Shown one piece after another: positions 9,889 to 20,639 of a stretch of 64,000 nt of DNA; positions within the stretch are counted from its first letter, which is position 1, and every line of letters starts with the position of its first letter. This DNA is from Manis javanica. Taxonomy: Eukaryota; Chordata; Mammalia; Pholidota; Manidae. A program made the translations under genes and the position numbers. The notes under the pieces were generated by a model that made no database searches, was not told the DNA's origin, and saw only the letters and a program-made list of their open reading frames with translations. The stretch lies in contig NC_133174.1 of NCBI RefSeq assembly GCF_040802235.1, positions 139,553,213-139,617,212 on the forward strand, in the 5' to 3' direction.

Positions 9889-12120
9889 GTGGGGGGCAGG
9901 AGGCACCTCCTCCATCCACACCCAGCCCTGAGCTGGGCCCCAATGGCCCCTCTGTACAGACAAGGAGACACTGGGAGGCCTGGCCGGGGTGACATGCAGC
10001 CCAGAACCCGGGGAAGGTGGAGGGCCCTGGGGGAGCTGGGTGGGGCCCAGGGTGGGAGCCAGGGTGCCAGAGCCCCAGGCACATCAGCAGGAAAGCCGGC
10101 CAGGCCAAGTCCTCCCAGGCCTCTGGGTGTTCCAGGACAACCACTTTGGTGACTTCTCCTGGTTGGAGATGACAAGTGGGTAGCAGCAGGTGCCTGGAGG
10201 ATAGTCAGTGGTGGGGACTGTTGACCCTGAACCTCAAGAAGTCTCATAGCCCCAAGCTGGCTATGGAAGGGCATGGAAGATGCATTTGGCCAATGCTAGA
10301 TGGCCAAGACCAAATCCCAAATCTCACTACAAGGGATGAGCTTGTGAGATTCAATAATAATTCTGAAATTTATCCACAAATATAACTGCTATTATAATTT
10401 TCATAACCACTCTCACCCTCAGACTTGGAGGGCTAGCGCTCTCGTACAGGAACTGTGGTCTCTGGGGGGTCCCTGCACTCTGCTCTCCTAGTGGCCCAGT
10501 GGATTTCAGCAGCAACTTTTCAATAGAATGCTCCCCAGAAGGAACTTTGTACCTAGGATTAATAGTTTGTTCAAATCCCCAAAACCCACTGTCCTTAATT
10601 ACTGAAAACAGTTGGCATGTATAGCAGTCCTCGTGACAAGGTTTCCTTTAAATTTTTCAGCAATGGTTTTTCTAAAGCATTTTGTAAAGCCTGGTTTGAA
10701 CTTGGTTTAGTTGACATCAAATTTGTGTTTGAGAACCTTGTTTTTCTCTTAAACTTGATTTTTTTCTTCATATGTTCACATTCTTTATTATTTTGGGACC
10801 AGAGACGATTTATAAAGACACTTTGGAGATTTTCCACCAAGATGTTCTGCTTTAATTTCACTCTTGCAAAATGAGAATTCCCCATAGGACTTTTCCTGAA
10901 AACCCTCATGACCTAAGTGGAATGGAACAACTGAATATTAATTCCATTCTTAAAGATTTTTACTTAGTGTTATGAATGCTGTGCTGGTCTACAAAACCAC
11001 TGAGTGAGATGACTATTCTCTGTTGTACTATTATTAAAAATGTATAAATCTCTATTTTATAATCTTCCACAAGCAAAACATGAATGTAATCTCTTCTAAA
11101 AATATTAAACAAGTAGGGATAAAATAAAACCCCCTTTTAGCCCCTCCCTAGGCCCTTCCTAATCCCCCTTTCCCAGAGGATCCTTCCTGACATTTTCTGC
11201 ATTTCCTTGCATATGTGGACCTATTCCATGGGGAGTTTATCACACTTCGTTCATTCTGCAGCTTGCTGTCTTCCCATAACTATCCATGCTTCTGAAAGAG
11301 TTTTTGACTACAGCCCAGTATCCCCCAGCCTGCGGTGTCCCCACGCTCTCTCCTTGGTACACGTTCAGGTGTCTGGCAGGGTTTCACTGCTGGAAACAAC
11401 ACTGCATGGACAGTCTTGCCCCATCCCACAGGCCCAAGATTGCTGCACGACAGATGCTGAACTGGTAGGACAGCACTGAACAGCCTCAACAGAGAGACCA
11501 GCAATAAAGCAAAGCAGCAGTTTAGACATGATTGAAGATGATTCCTCGCTCATGTAAGTCTGAGCCAAGCAGTCTGGGTTGATGGGGCAGCTCTGCTCCA
11601 AACAGTCACTTGGGGACCCCAGTTTCTTACTTTTTATTTCTCCTCTCTCCTCTAGAGCAGTGCTTCTCAAACCATCTGGGCGAAAGATCAGTTCATACCT
11701 CCCACAATCCATTGCAAACCAAGACTTTTGTAAAATGCAATAAGGATATCGCGGCAATGTTGGATTGCTGCAAAAGCTTCAGAGCGCTTTCCTCCTGATG
11801 TCTATACTAGCGGTATCGTGGACCACTAATGATGGCTTGTGGCTGAGTGGTGGTCTGGGGACCATGCCCAGGAGCTCAGCCAAGGACATTGCCTCGACTG
11901 CGGGGTCAGCTCCTGCACAGGCACATCTGTGTTCTGGCTTCTGTGATTTTCAGGGAGAAGGAGGGCACATGTCCAGGGCAAGCACTTGTCCTTTGAGCAG
12001 GTGAGGTACTGCTGAGCTCTTACTCACATGACTACCACACCTACCCCATGGGAGGCTGAGAAACAATCTAGCTGAGCTGCTCAGTGCTCAAGAAGAACAG
12101 CCTTGGGTGGAGACAATAAA
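9889..12120. other. Intergenic or intronic, no gene seen
   Basis: GC-rich to about 10.3 kb, then AT-rich. No coding exon is supported. From about 11640 to 11850 (AGAGCAGTGCTTCTCAAACC onward) there is a block resembling old hAT-type MER elements, but I cannot name it. The ORFs here are short and overlap on both strands. Confidence 0.4.
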
Positions 12121-12124
12121 CAGT

Positions 12125-14195
12125 CTCCCCTACAGATACCCAGAAGTGGCATTTACTGGAAGAGGCACTTTAAAATTAGATACTGTCAAACTTTCCTCCA
12201 AAAGAACCCATGCCAAGCAAATACAGGAGTTCCCGTTTCACCAACCCTAGCCAACACTGCTGGGCAGAAATGCTATCTCCTGGTCATCCCTGGCATTTTC
12301 CTAGTTACCAGTGTAGTCAGGTTGAGCATCTTTTCAAATACTTATAGGTCCTCGGCACTGACACTTCGGCAAACTGCTTGTCCATATTCTTTGTCATTTT
12401 TCCTGTTGACTTGTAGTCCTTTTCATATGCTTGATATTAAGACTTCATCTGTTATACATGTTGCATATGCTTTCTTCCACACCACGATTTATTCTTAAAG
12501 TAGTTTATAATTTTACTGTGATGCAGAGGTGGTGTTTTTTTATCTTTATGTTGTCAGATGTATTGGGTTTTTCTTTTATGGTGCCTGCATTTTGTGACTT
12601 GCTTAATAACATCATCTTTATCCAAGGACTAGAAAGATGCACTCCTCCAGTTTTCTTTTTAAAAATTTGGGAGGGTTTGTTTTATATAGTTTTGTTTTTA
12701 CATGTGTAGATTTTTTTAATCAATCAGGAATCTCTTTTCATCTATGATATGTGGGCAGAACCTAATGCTTTGTTTTCCTTACGTGGGTAGCCAATTGTCC
12801 CAATACCATCCTTTCCCCAGGTGATTCACCAGGTGCTTCTTTTAGGTTCTTCAGACAAATAAGCATACCATCTCTGAATAATTTGTCTTCTCTTTTCCAA
12901 TATTTATATCCTCTATTTCCTTCTTGTCTCACATCGGTCCTTTAGGGCAGAGCGGCAAAGACGCTGTGAATAGGTGCTGGATTTCCTCAAATGCTTTTCC
13001 TACATCAGTTGACATCATGTATTTGTTTCCCCTTTATAGCCAGTAATGAAGTGAATACATTAATAATTTATCATTACATCCCTGGGGAAAACTCTTCTTG
13101 GGCATGATAAAGGACATGATTTTGTGTTTGTGTTCATAAGAAAGATTGATCTACAAAGAGTTTTTATTTTGCTATCTTAGTCCAGTTTTGGTACCAGAGT
13201 TATAATAGCCTCATAAGAGGGATTTGGATGTTTTCCTTTTTTTTCCACTGCAGAGAAGGGCTGACAGTATGAGAATCACCTTTTTCTTTCCAGGTTTAGT
13301 AGAATTTAACCATAAAACCACCTGGTCCTGATGTAACTTTGAAGGATAAATCTTTGACTATCTACATTTCTTCCATGGGTATTGCTTTATTTTGATTTTA
13401 TACTTCTTGACCAATTATTATAACTCACATTTTCCTAGAAAATTAGTTTATCTAGATTTTCCAATGTATTCATGTAAAGCTGTACGCATATAGTATTCTC
13501 TTTCAATTTTTAGAAAACCTGCCTCTGCATCTAAAGTTATAACCTATTCTGTTTCTTATGATATTTATTCATTTCTTCACATTATTTTTTCTCCTGACCA
13601 ACATTACCATGAGTTTGTGCATTTTTTATTTTGGTCTTCTTGCCATTTATTTATTTCATTAATCATTATTTTCATTATCAGGAGTTTTCCTTTAGTTAGT
13701 AATCTCTGATTTTAATGCTTTGGATTCAATGAATACGATTTCTGCCTTTGGACTTGCTGGGATTTTGTGACCAACTACACAGTTTTGGATAATGTTCCAT
13801 ATACAGCTGAGAAGAATCTGTATTATCTGATTATCAGTTGTAGTTATATGTACACTGTAGATCTGTTAAGCCAAGCTTATGACTTGTGTTCTCTATATTC
13901 TTACTTATTTTATGTCCCCTTGGTGTGTCCATTCCTGACAGTACAGCCTGTCTCTTCCTCTCTGATTGTGTCAATTTCTTTTGGAACTTCTACCAGTTTT
14001 TTGCTTCACATATTATGAAGCCATGTTAGGCACAAAGGTTTGTGCCTCTCATAACTTCTTTGGGCTTGTGTCTTTTATTTATAGGAATATTCATATTTAT
14101 CCCTTTGGAAGCCTTCTCTTTGGAATCTATTTTACATGATAGCAGTATTGCCCTACCTCCATTTTTCTATTCATATTGCCTGGCATGTTTTTTTT
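12125..14195 (-). repeat. Old LINE-1 fragment, antisense
   Basis: The plus strand carries the inverse of ORF2 3' sequence: the inverse of the region around the shared LINE start ACTCCACTTCT..., then GTTGAGCATCTTTTCAAATAC, CCCAATACCATCCTTTCCCC and CACCTGGTCCTGATG, in the order expected for an L1 read from 3' to 5'. It is heavily mutated with no open frame. It is an L1M-age fragment, and the boundaries are approximate. Confidence 0.65.
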
Positions 14196-14199
14196 AACC

Positions 14200-14690
14200 C
14201 ACTTATTTTGACCCTTGCTTTGTAACAAGATGCTGAGTTTGTTGGGAGTAGCAATGTGCCAAATTTCAAAACTACATTTCCAGCCTCCCTTGCAGATAAG
14301 GCCAATGAAACAAGAGTCGAAGTCATTGGGTGGGGCTTCTGAAAGTTCTTTACAGCGGGCTGAATTAGTGGAAGTTGCTCCCTTTTAGTCCTCTTCTGCC
14401 CCTTTTTCTTTCTCCCCACCTGAAACACATATTTGATAGCTGGAGCTTCAGCAGCTATCTTGGTACAGTAAGGAAAAGGCCAAGAGAATCATAAAGACAT
14501 TTCTCTTGACATCCTTGAGGATTTAACCAAAGCCAGTTAACTGACTACTTTCAAACATCTCAATACATGAGAAAAACTGTGTTTAAACAACCATTGTTGC
14601 ATGTCTGTTACTCCATCAAACACAGTTCCTACGTTTCAATGCCTGTGGAGGCAAACAGTGTTATTACTTTCTTGCGTATCTTTCTAAAGA
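14200..14690. other. Unidentified non-L1 block between LINE fragments
   Basis: This breaks the antisense LINE-1 sequence. It contains AAACTACATTTCCAGCCTCC and a CT-rich part, and looks like an old interspersed element of unknown family. No coding frame is convincing. Confidence 0.35.
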
Positions 14691-14699
14691 TACTATTTT

Positions 14700-16590
14700 T
14701 ATTTTCATTATTCTAAGTATGTTTTTTACTTTTTATTATGGAAATTTTCAGACATACACAAAAGCAACAAATAGTGTAATTAACCGTCATGTACCCATCG
14801 CCCAACTTTAACAACTAGTCAATCAACTATTCATAGGGATTCAATCATCAACATCCAGACTGTGGGAACTCTACAGTACAAACAATATAGTTTTCTCAAC
14901 AAATAAATTGCAAGGAAAAAAAGAGTTAGAGGGAGTACCTGTAGGTTCTGTGGTTGTACATGTGTACACAGATATTCTTGCTTTACATAAATGACAGCAT
15001 ACTGTTCACACTCTCTATTGCCTTCTTTTTAAAGTGAACAATGTACACAGGAATCATTCCATGTCAATATGGAGTTTCTTCATTCTTCTCATGTCTATCT
15101 AGTATTCCTTTATCATTTTGCCCATGTGCGAATACATCCATAGAATCAAATCCTAGATGTGGAATTGCTGAGGCGAAAGGTCTATGCATTTGTAATTTTG
15201 ACAGATGTCACCAAAGTACCTGCACATAAGTTGTGCCATCTCCAACTCCCATCAGCAATGCAAGAGAGTGCCTGTTTGCCACACCTTTGCCAACATGGTG
15301 AGCTAGCAAACTTTTCTAATTTTGCCAAACTGATAAATGAAAAAGGTATCTCACTGTAGTTTTAATTTTGATTTATCTTGTTTAGAAGTCATTTCTATAT
15401 TGTTCTTGTGAGCTGTATTCGTAGCTTTTGCCCATTTTTCTATTGAGTTGTTGGCATTTTTCTTACTATTTTGTAGGAGCTATTTGCATAATAGGAAAAT
15501 TAGCCCCCTTGTCTCTGATATGAGTAACAAATAATTTTCCCAGTATATCACTTTCCTTGGACTTTATTAATCGCAATTTTTATATCAAAGAACTTATTGT
15601 TTTATTTTATTATTTCATTTAAAATAAATTGTGTATTAAAAAACCTTTTTGTCTTTATGTATTAAATAAATCAAGCTCTGCTTTTTTTTGACTTCTGAGG
15701 TATAAGTCATACCCCAAAAGGTCTTCCCTCTTCTAATATTATATTTTAAATCTATCATTGTTTTTTCTAGTATTTTTATGGTTTCATTTTTTTAAATCTT
15801 TACATCTGATCCATCTGAAATTCAGTTTGTTGTATATTTTGAGGTAGGGATTCAACTCTCTCTATTTACCCCAAATGGCCGCCAAGGTGTCCCAGTACCA
15901 TTTACTGAATAATCCATTTTTCCTCCCAGTGAACTGAAATAACACTTTTACCATATACTAAATTCTTGTCTCTATGTGGGTGTCTCATTGACTCTATTTA
16001 TTCTATTGTTCTGTCGTTCTATTCATACAGCAGTGCCACACTGTCCCCTTATTCTGTTCTAATACCTGACAGGACTTGGGTCCTAACATCTGATAGGACC
16101 AGTGCTCTTCTCATTAGAATATTTATGGCCGTTTTCAGTCCTTTAGTTTTCCATGATAATGTGAGAATCATCTTGATAAGTTCCAAACAATTCTATTGTT
16201 ATATTTTTGAGATCATATTTAATTTTTAGATTGATGTAGGAAGATTTTGTGTCTTTATGAAGTTAAATTTTCCTGAGGACATGGTAGACCTTACATTCAT
16301 TCAGGCTTTTTTTAAAGTCCCTGAGGAACATTTTAAAATTTCTTTACATCGGTCTTGCAAAGTTCTTGTTATTTCTAGATATTTTGTATTTTTGTGAAAT
16401 GGAGTCTTTTCTTTTACTACATCTTCTAACTTGTTATTTGTCTAAATGATTTTGTACCCAGCTAACTTACTACTTTTTCCTTACTCTTTTTAGCATTTGT
16501 TAAATAGATTGTGTTGGATTTTCCAGAGAGAGAAGCATATTATCTGCAAATAGCCATAATTTTAACTCTGCTTTCTAATATTTTAACCTT
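14700..16590 (-). repeat. Old LINE-1 fragment, antisense
   Basis: It begins with inverse L1 3' UTR (TTATTATGGAAATTTTCAGA, CATGTACCCATCGCCCAAC), then inverse ORF2 (GGAATTGCTGAGGCGAAAGG, TTGCCCATTTTTCTATTGAG, GGTGTCCCAGTACCATTTAC). It is diverged with many indels. A 108-bp plus-sense segment at 14837-14944 interrupts it. Confidence 0.65.
14837..14944 (+). repeat. 108-bp segment nearly identical to 19280-19386 (copy A)
   Basis: It starts GGATTCAATCATCAACATCC, includes TGTGGGAACTCTACAGTACA and AACAAATAAATTGCAAGG, and ends GTACCTGTAG. It matches 19280-19386 with only a few differences near the A-run and the GAG stretch after it, although both lie in old, heavily mutated repeats. Flanking sequence on either side does not match. 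Confidence 0.85.
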
Positions 16591-16599
16591 TCACATTGT

Positions 16600-18345
16600 G
16601 AAGTGCGGCACAGACACAGAGAAGAGTGCAAATCATGCATGTTTTGCATGCATTTCCTGCACTTTATATAAAGTGAACATACTCTTGTAACCACCCCCAG
16701 ATCAAGAATTAGAGCCCCACCCTTAGAGCCTGGTGTGTATCCCCACAATCACCTCCTTCTCCCTCCCTAACTTTGATGATAACCATTTCCTTGCTTTTCA
16801 TCAGAGTTTTGCCACCTAAACCTATGTCCATCCATAAATATGACTAATTTTGCCTGTTTTTAAACTTTATATAAATGGAATTATAATTTATGTACTCTTC
16901 TGTGTCTTGCTTCTTTCATTCAACACTATGTCTTTAAAATTCATTCACGTTGTAGTATATATAGAGGTTATTCCTTTTTGGCTTTACCAGTGTATTTATC
17001 TATTCTGTCACTGCTGGATATTTGGGTTTTTTTCAATATCCAAATGCTACGATGAACAATTGTGTTAATTAGTTTCCTGTGGCTGCTGTCACAAAAAACC
17101 ACAAACTTGGTGTCTTACAACAACAGAAATGTATTGTCTGCCACCCAGTACTGGAGGCCAGAAGTCCAAGATCAGGTGTGAGCAGAGCCACGCCCCCTCT
17201 GAAGGCTCTACGGCAGAATATGTTTCATTGCCCCTTCCAGGTCCCTGCAGCTGCGGGAGGCGTTTCTTGGCTTGTGGCCACATCACTCCCGTCTCTGCCT
17301 GTGTCGTCACATGTCCTTCTCCTCTATGATTGTGTCTCTCCTCTTCAGTCTCATTTAAGAAAACTTGTCACTGCATTTAGGGCCCATCAGGGAAATTCAG
17401 GATGATCTCTCCTCAAGATTCTAAGGTAGTCACATCTGCAAAGGCCCTTTTACCAAATAAGGTCATATTCACAGGGTCTGGGGGTTAGGATATGCATGTA
17501 TCTTTGGGGGGAGCCACTAATGAACCCACTACAACTATTTCCACTTGCTTCCTGGTGCCAACATACACAGGTTTCTGCAGAGTTTGTACATTTAACAGTG
17601 AAATGTTGGCTCATGGGAAACTATACCTTCAATTATCCTACGAAACCCCAACCTGTTTTCCAACACACACTCCCATCAGCAGTGTGCGTTTCCTTTGCTC
17701 CACAGCCTTGGCAACTCTAATCATCGGGCTCTTTGGTGTCCATCGACCTGGTGGATGTGTAGTGCTATCTGATGGTAAGCAGCACTAACTTACAGTTTTG
17801 TTAACAAATGAAGTTGAGCACCTTTCATATGTTTGTGGGCCTTTTGGGTTTCTTCTATTGTGAAAAGATACTGTTGAAAATATTTGAACTACTATTCAAG
17901 ACTTCGGCCCATTTTTCTGTTGTGTTATTTGTCTTCATCTTGTTATTTTGTTCCTCCTATACCTTCTAGTTACGAGAATGCTACCAGTTATATATGTTTC
18001 CCTTCTCTTCGCCAAATCTCCCTTCAGAATCTCGCCTGTGGCCCACCTTACCTGAAACCTCTAGGAAAGGGGAATCTGGGGAATGTAGTTCAGGCTAGCC
18101 AAGTTGACATATCACAAAGCCACAGCAATCCCGTTATTTAACTCTCCTCAAATTACTTAGTTTGAATGTGCCATCTATTTCCCGTCAGTCCACTGACTGA
18201 TTCAGATATGTAGTGTTCTTTTAATCATTCAATCAACTATTTCCTAATTTCCATCATGTTACTGTTCTTTGAACCATGGGTTATTTAAATCTGTATTTCT
18301 TCATTTGTAAACGTGTGGGGATTTTTCTAGTTATCTTTTTGCTAT
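16600..18345 (-). repeat. Old LINE-1 3' region, antisense, split by an LTR
   Basis: Inverse L1M 3'-end sequence (ACCACCCCCAGATCAAGAAT, TATATAAATGGAATTATAAT, TTTGGGTTTTTTTCAATATC) is interrupted by the MLT1 LTR at about 17064-17535. It continues with TTTACCAAATAAGG-type LTR material ending there, then with GTTTTCCAACACACACTCCC and onward. Boundaries are approximate. Confidence 0.6.
17064..17535 (-). repeat. Solitary MLT1-type MaLR LTR (old)
   Basis: The plus strand reads TTAGTTTCCTGTGGCTGCTG at the left and GGGGGAGCCACTAATGAACC then CACTACA at the right. Between are ACTGGAGGCCAGAAGTCCAA, CTTGGCTTGTGGCCACATCA and CAAATAAGGTCATATTCACA. These are the full-length inverse landmarks of MLT1. It is a fossil solo LTR inserted into an older LINE-1, with no internal retroviral region. 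Confidence 0.82.
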
Positions 18346-18901
18346 GAGTGGCAATACCCTCCTGCCAAAGGCCCCCAAGATCCCACCTGTAGGTGAGCAA
18401 GTCAGCCCTATTACTCTTTGCAGTGAGGGAGATGCACACCATGGAGAGCGTGGGCAGCTCAGAACTCAGTGTATTAGAGAGAACCTACTGTAACATGTGG
18501 GCCTTGGTTGGGTGATCTTCAGGAGAGTCCAAGGAACGGAGGGTTTGCTCTAGATGCTGTCAGAAAGCAAGGGCAATGCTGTGGTTGAAGATTTCAATAA
18601 CTCTCTAAAGGGAGGGCAGACTACAGGAAGGCCAAAGCTGTGACCGGGAGAGCAGCAGCAGGCACCCATATTAGCCAAGCAAGAGGGGATGTTTGGTACT
18701 TGTGGGTCTCACATTGACCTTGATTTGATCTCTGCTTAGAAAAAATCATGAAGTGGCCTTGCTTCGTCTCTTATTATCAGAGTCTCAGGGTAACGCTGTC
18801 TGAGGTCTGGCATGCTGGGAGAGTGTTCGTGTCCAGTAAGAGAACAGCATGGCCTAGCTGGGAGTGCTGGCCAGCTGGCAGAAGCCAGGGGCTGCTGTTT
18901 T
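18346..18901. other. Unidentified ~0.55-kb insertion in antisense LINE-1
   Basis: Antisense L1 matching sequence stops near TCTAGTTATCTTTTTGCTAT and resumes near TTTCCAGCTTAATGACACTG. The block between is unlike L1 and has higher GC (CCTCCTGCCAAAGGCCCCCA, GTTGGGTGATCTTCAGGAG). Its size and position suggest a solo LTR or other old insert. I did not recognise the family, and no coding frame is convincing. Confidence 0.4.
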
Positions 18902-19200
18902 GTTCTTTTTTTCCTTTCTCATGGGTTTCCAGCTTAATGACACTGTGGTCAGAGATCATGCTCTGAATAATTTTGATCCTTTGAACCATGTTGAGACTTG
19001 CTAGGTTCCAGGATGTGGTCAGACTTTGTGAAGGCTCCGTGAGTACCCAAAAGAATGTGCACTCGGCCCCTGGGTACCACGTTCTGTACATATTCTTCAC
19101 AGCGATTTTGTCTGCTTGATCTGCCAGTTACTGAAAGTGGTATGTTAATGTCTCCCAACTTCCTGTCTGAATTAGCCTTAAGAAAAAAAATTGAACCCAA
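18902..19200 (-). repeat. Old LINE-1 ORF2 fragment, antisense
   Basis: CACTGTGGTCAGAGATCATG, TTGAGACTTGCTAGGTTCC and AAAAGAATGTGCACTC are the inverse of a well-conserved L1 ORF2 stretch. It continues the fragment broken at 18345. Confidence 0.7.
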
Positions 19201-19279
19201 ATCTGATCAGCTCTCTGGATCCAACTACCAAGTTACAGGAAATAGGAAGTTCAGAGGAGCTTGTGAAGCTACCCCATAT

Positions 19280-19640
19280 GGATTCAATCATCAACATCCA
19301 GACTGTGGGAACTCTACAGTACAAACAATATAGTTTTCTCAACAAATAAATTGCAAGGAAAAAAAAAGAGAAGAAGTACCTGTAGATTAAAGGACACTTC
19401 AAAACAGGTCATTCCACCATGGACCTCAATTGGCTCCTAATTCAAACAAAAACACTATAAAGAAAAAAATGTGACAGCAGAGGATTCAAACACTGACTGG
19501 ATATGTGATGATAGGAAAGAATTAATGTTAATTTTTAGTGTGATAATGGCATTGTAGTTATGTTAATAGAGTATGTCTTTTACAGATATGGTACATACTT
19601 CAAATCTAGGAAATGACAGCCCATCACCTTCACCATGTCA
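19280..19640 (+). repeat. Old LINE-1 3' UTR-type sequence, sense; first 107 bp is duplication copy B
   Basis: 19280-19386 is nearly identical to 14837-14944. The element then runs on through GATTAAAGGACACTTCAAAA, AACACTGACTGGATATGTGA and GATAATGGCATTGTAGTTAT, which are landmarks of a common old L1 3' end. Copy B is therefore in its native repeat context, and copy A is probably derived from it or from a shared source. Confidence 0.65.
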
Positions 19641-19659
19641 AAACACTGTATAATCTTTG

Positions 19660-20200
19660 ATGCTCTTATAAATAATGTTTTACATTTTTTATCTAGAAAT
19701 AACTTCAAACTTACAGGGAAGTACCAATAACAGTATAAAAACCACCCACACACATCTTAGCCAGCTTTACTTATCATCAGCGTTACGCCCCATTTACTTT
19801 ATCATTCTCATCCTATCTTTGCTACTGAAATCTAGGGTCCTTTCTTTTCCCGCATTTGTTTATTCATTTATTTATCTCTTTGTTACTGGTTTGGACTCAC
19901 AGGTTTCCATTTTTTCAATGGTTTATATTTCATTACTGTTCTTACTTATTTGGTGCTCAAATCATCCCAGATTTGGCCAATGTAAGAGCGTTCTCTCGAG
20001 CTCCAGTGTCCTTTTGCCACGCCACCATCATTGTTTGCCTACGTCTTTATGTCCTGCCCCGGTTCTGAGATGAGCCATTTCTTTGAGGAGCCCTGGTAGA
20101 GACCAACATCCCTGTGCTGGGCAGGCTTGCTGCGACTGGGCTTTCTCAGAGGAAGGAGCCTAGAAATATACGCACGTACTGAGCAGTCTAGACACAGACA
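19660..20200 (-). repeat. Old LINE-1 3' region, antisense
   Basis: CTTACAGGGAAGTACCAATAA, GGTGCTCAAATCATCCCAGA and GCTCCAGTGTCCTTTTGCCA are inverse landmarks of L1M 3' sequence. It is diverged, and its limits are approximate. Confidence 0.5.
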
Positions 20201-20202
20201 CA

Positions 20203-20252
20203 TTTTCACACACACACACATGTACATGTGCACATGTGCATGCACATACATC
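20203..20252. repeat. CA/TG dinucleotide microsatellite, imperfect
   Basis: CACACACACACACA is followed by ACATGTGCACATGTGCATGC-type alternation. The purine-pyrimidine alternation is of the Z-DNA-prone type. Confidence 0.8.
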
Positions 20253-20635
20253 TAGGCCTTCATTCCATGTCCAGCCCCGCAGCCTTCCTTCTTGTCTTCC
20301 TCCATCCCGTATCTGTACCTCCCTTCTTCAACAGTGAGAGCCTGGCTCCCGGAATGACACACTGACTCATCTGCCCGAACCTGTAGTACACCAAAGACAG
20401 TTTCAAAATTGTTTCACACTTCCCACCAGAAGAAAGAAACTTACTAAGTGCTCGGGATACCTTGGCAGTCCCCCTTGCCCCTGCAGCCTTGCCCAGGGCT
20501 GAAGGTGGATAGTCAAATAAGCTTAAAAATGGTCTTAAAATACAGTGTTTATGAGTTACTTGGTGTTTTATTTCCCCCTCAGTGTGGTTTTGGTATTCAG
20601 GTGACATACAATTAGGTTCATTTGCATTTAGTTTT
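20253..20635. other. No gene seen
   Basis: Mixed-composition sequence between repeats. I recognise neither coding exons nor a repeat family. Confidence 0.4.
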
Positions 20636-20639
20636 AGAG

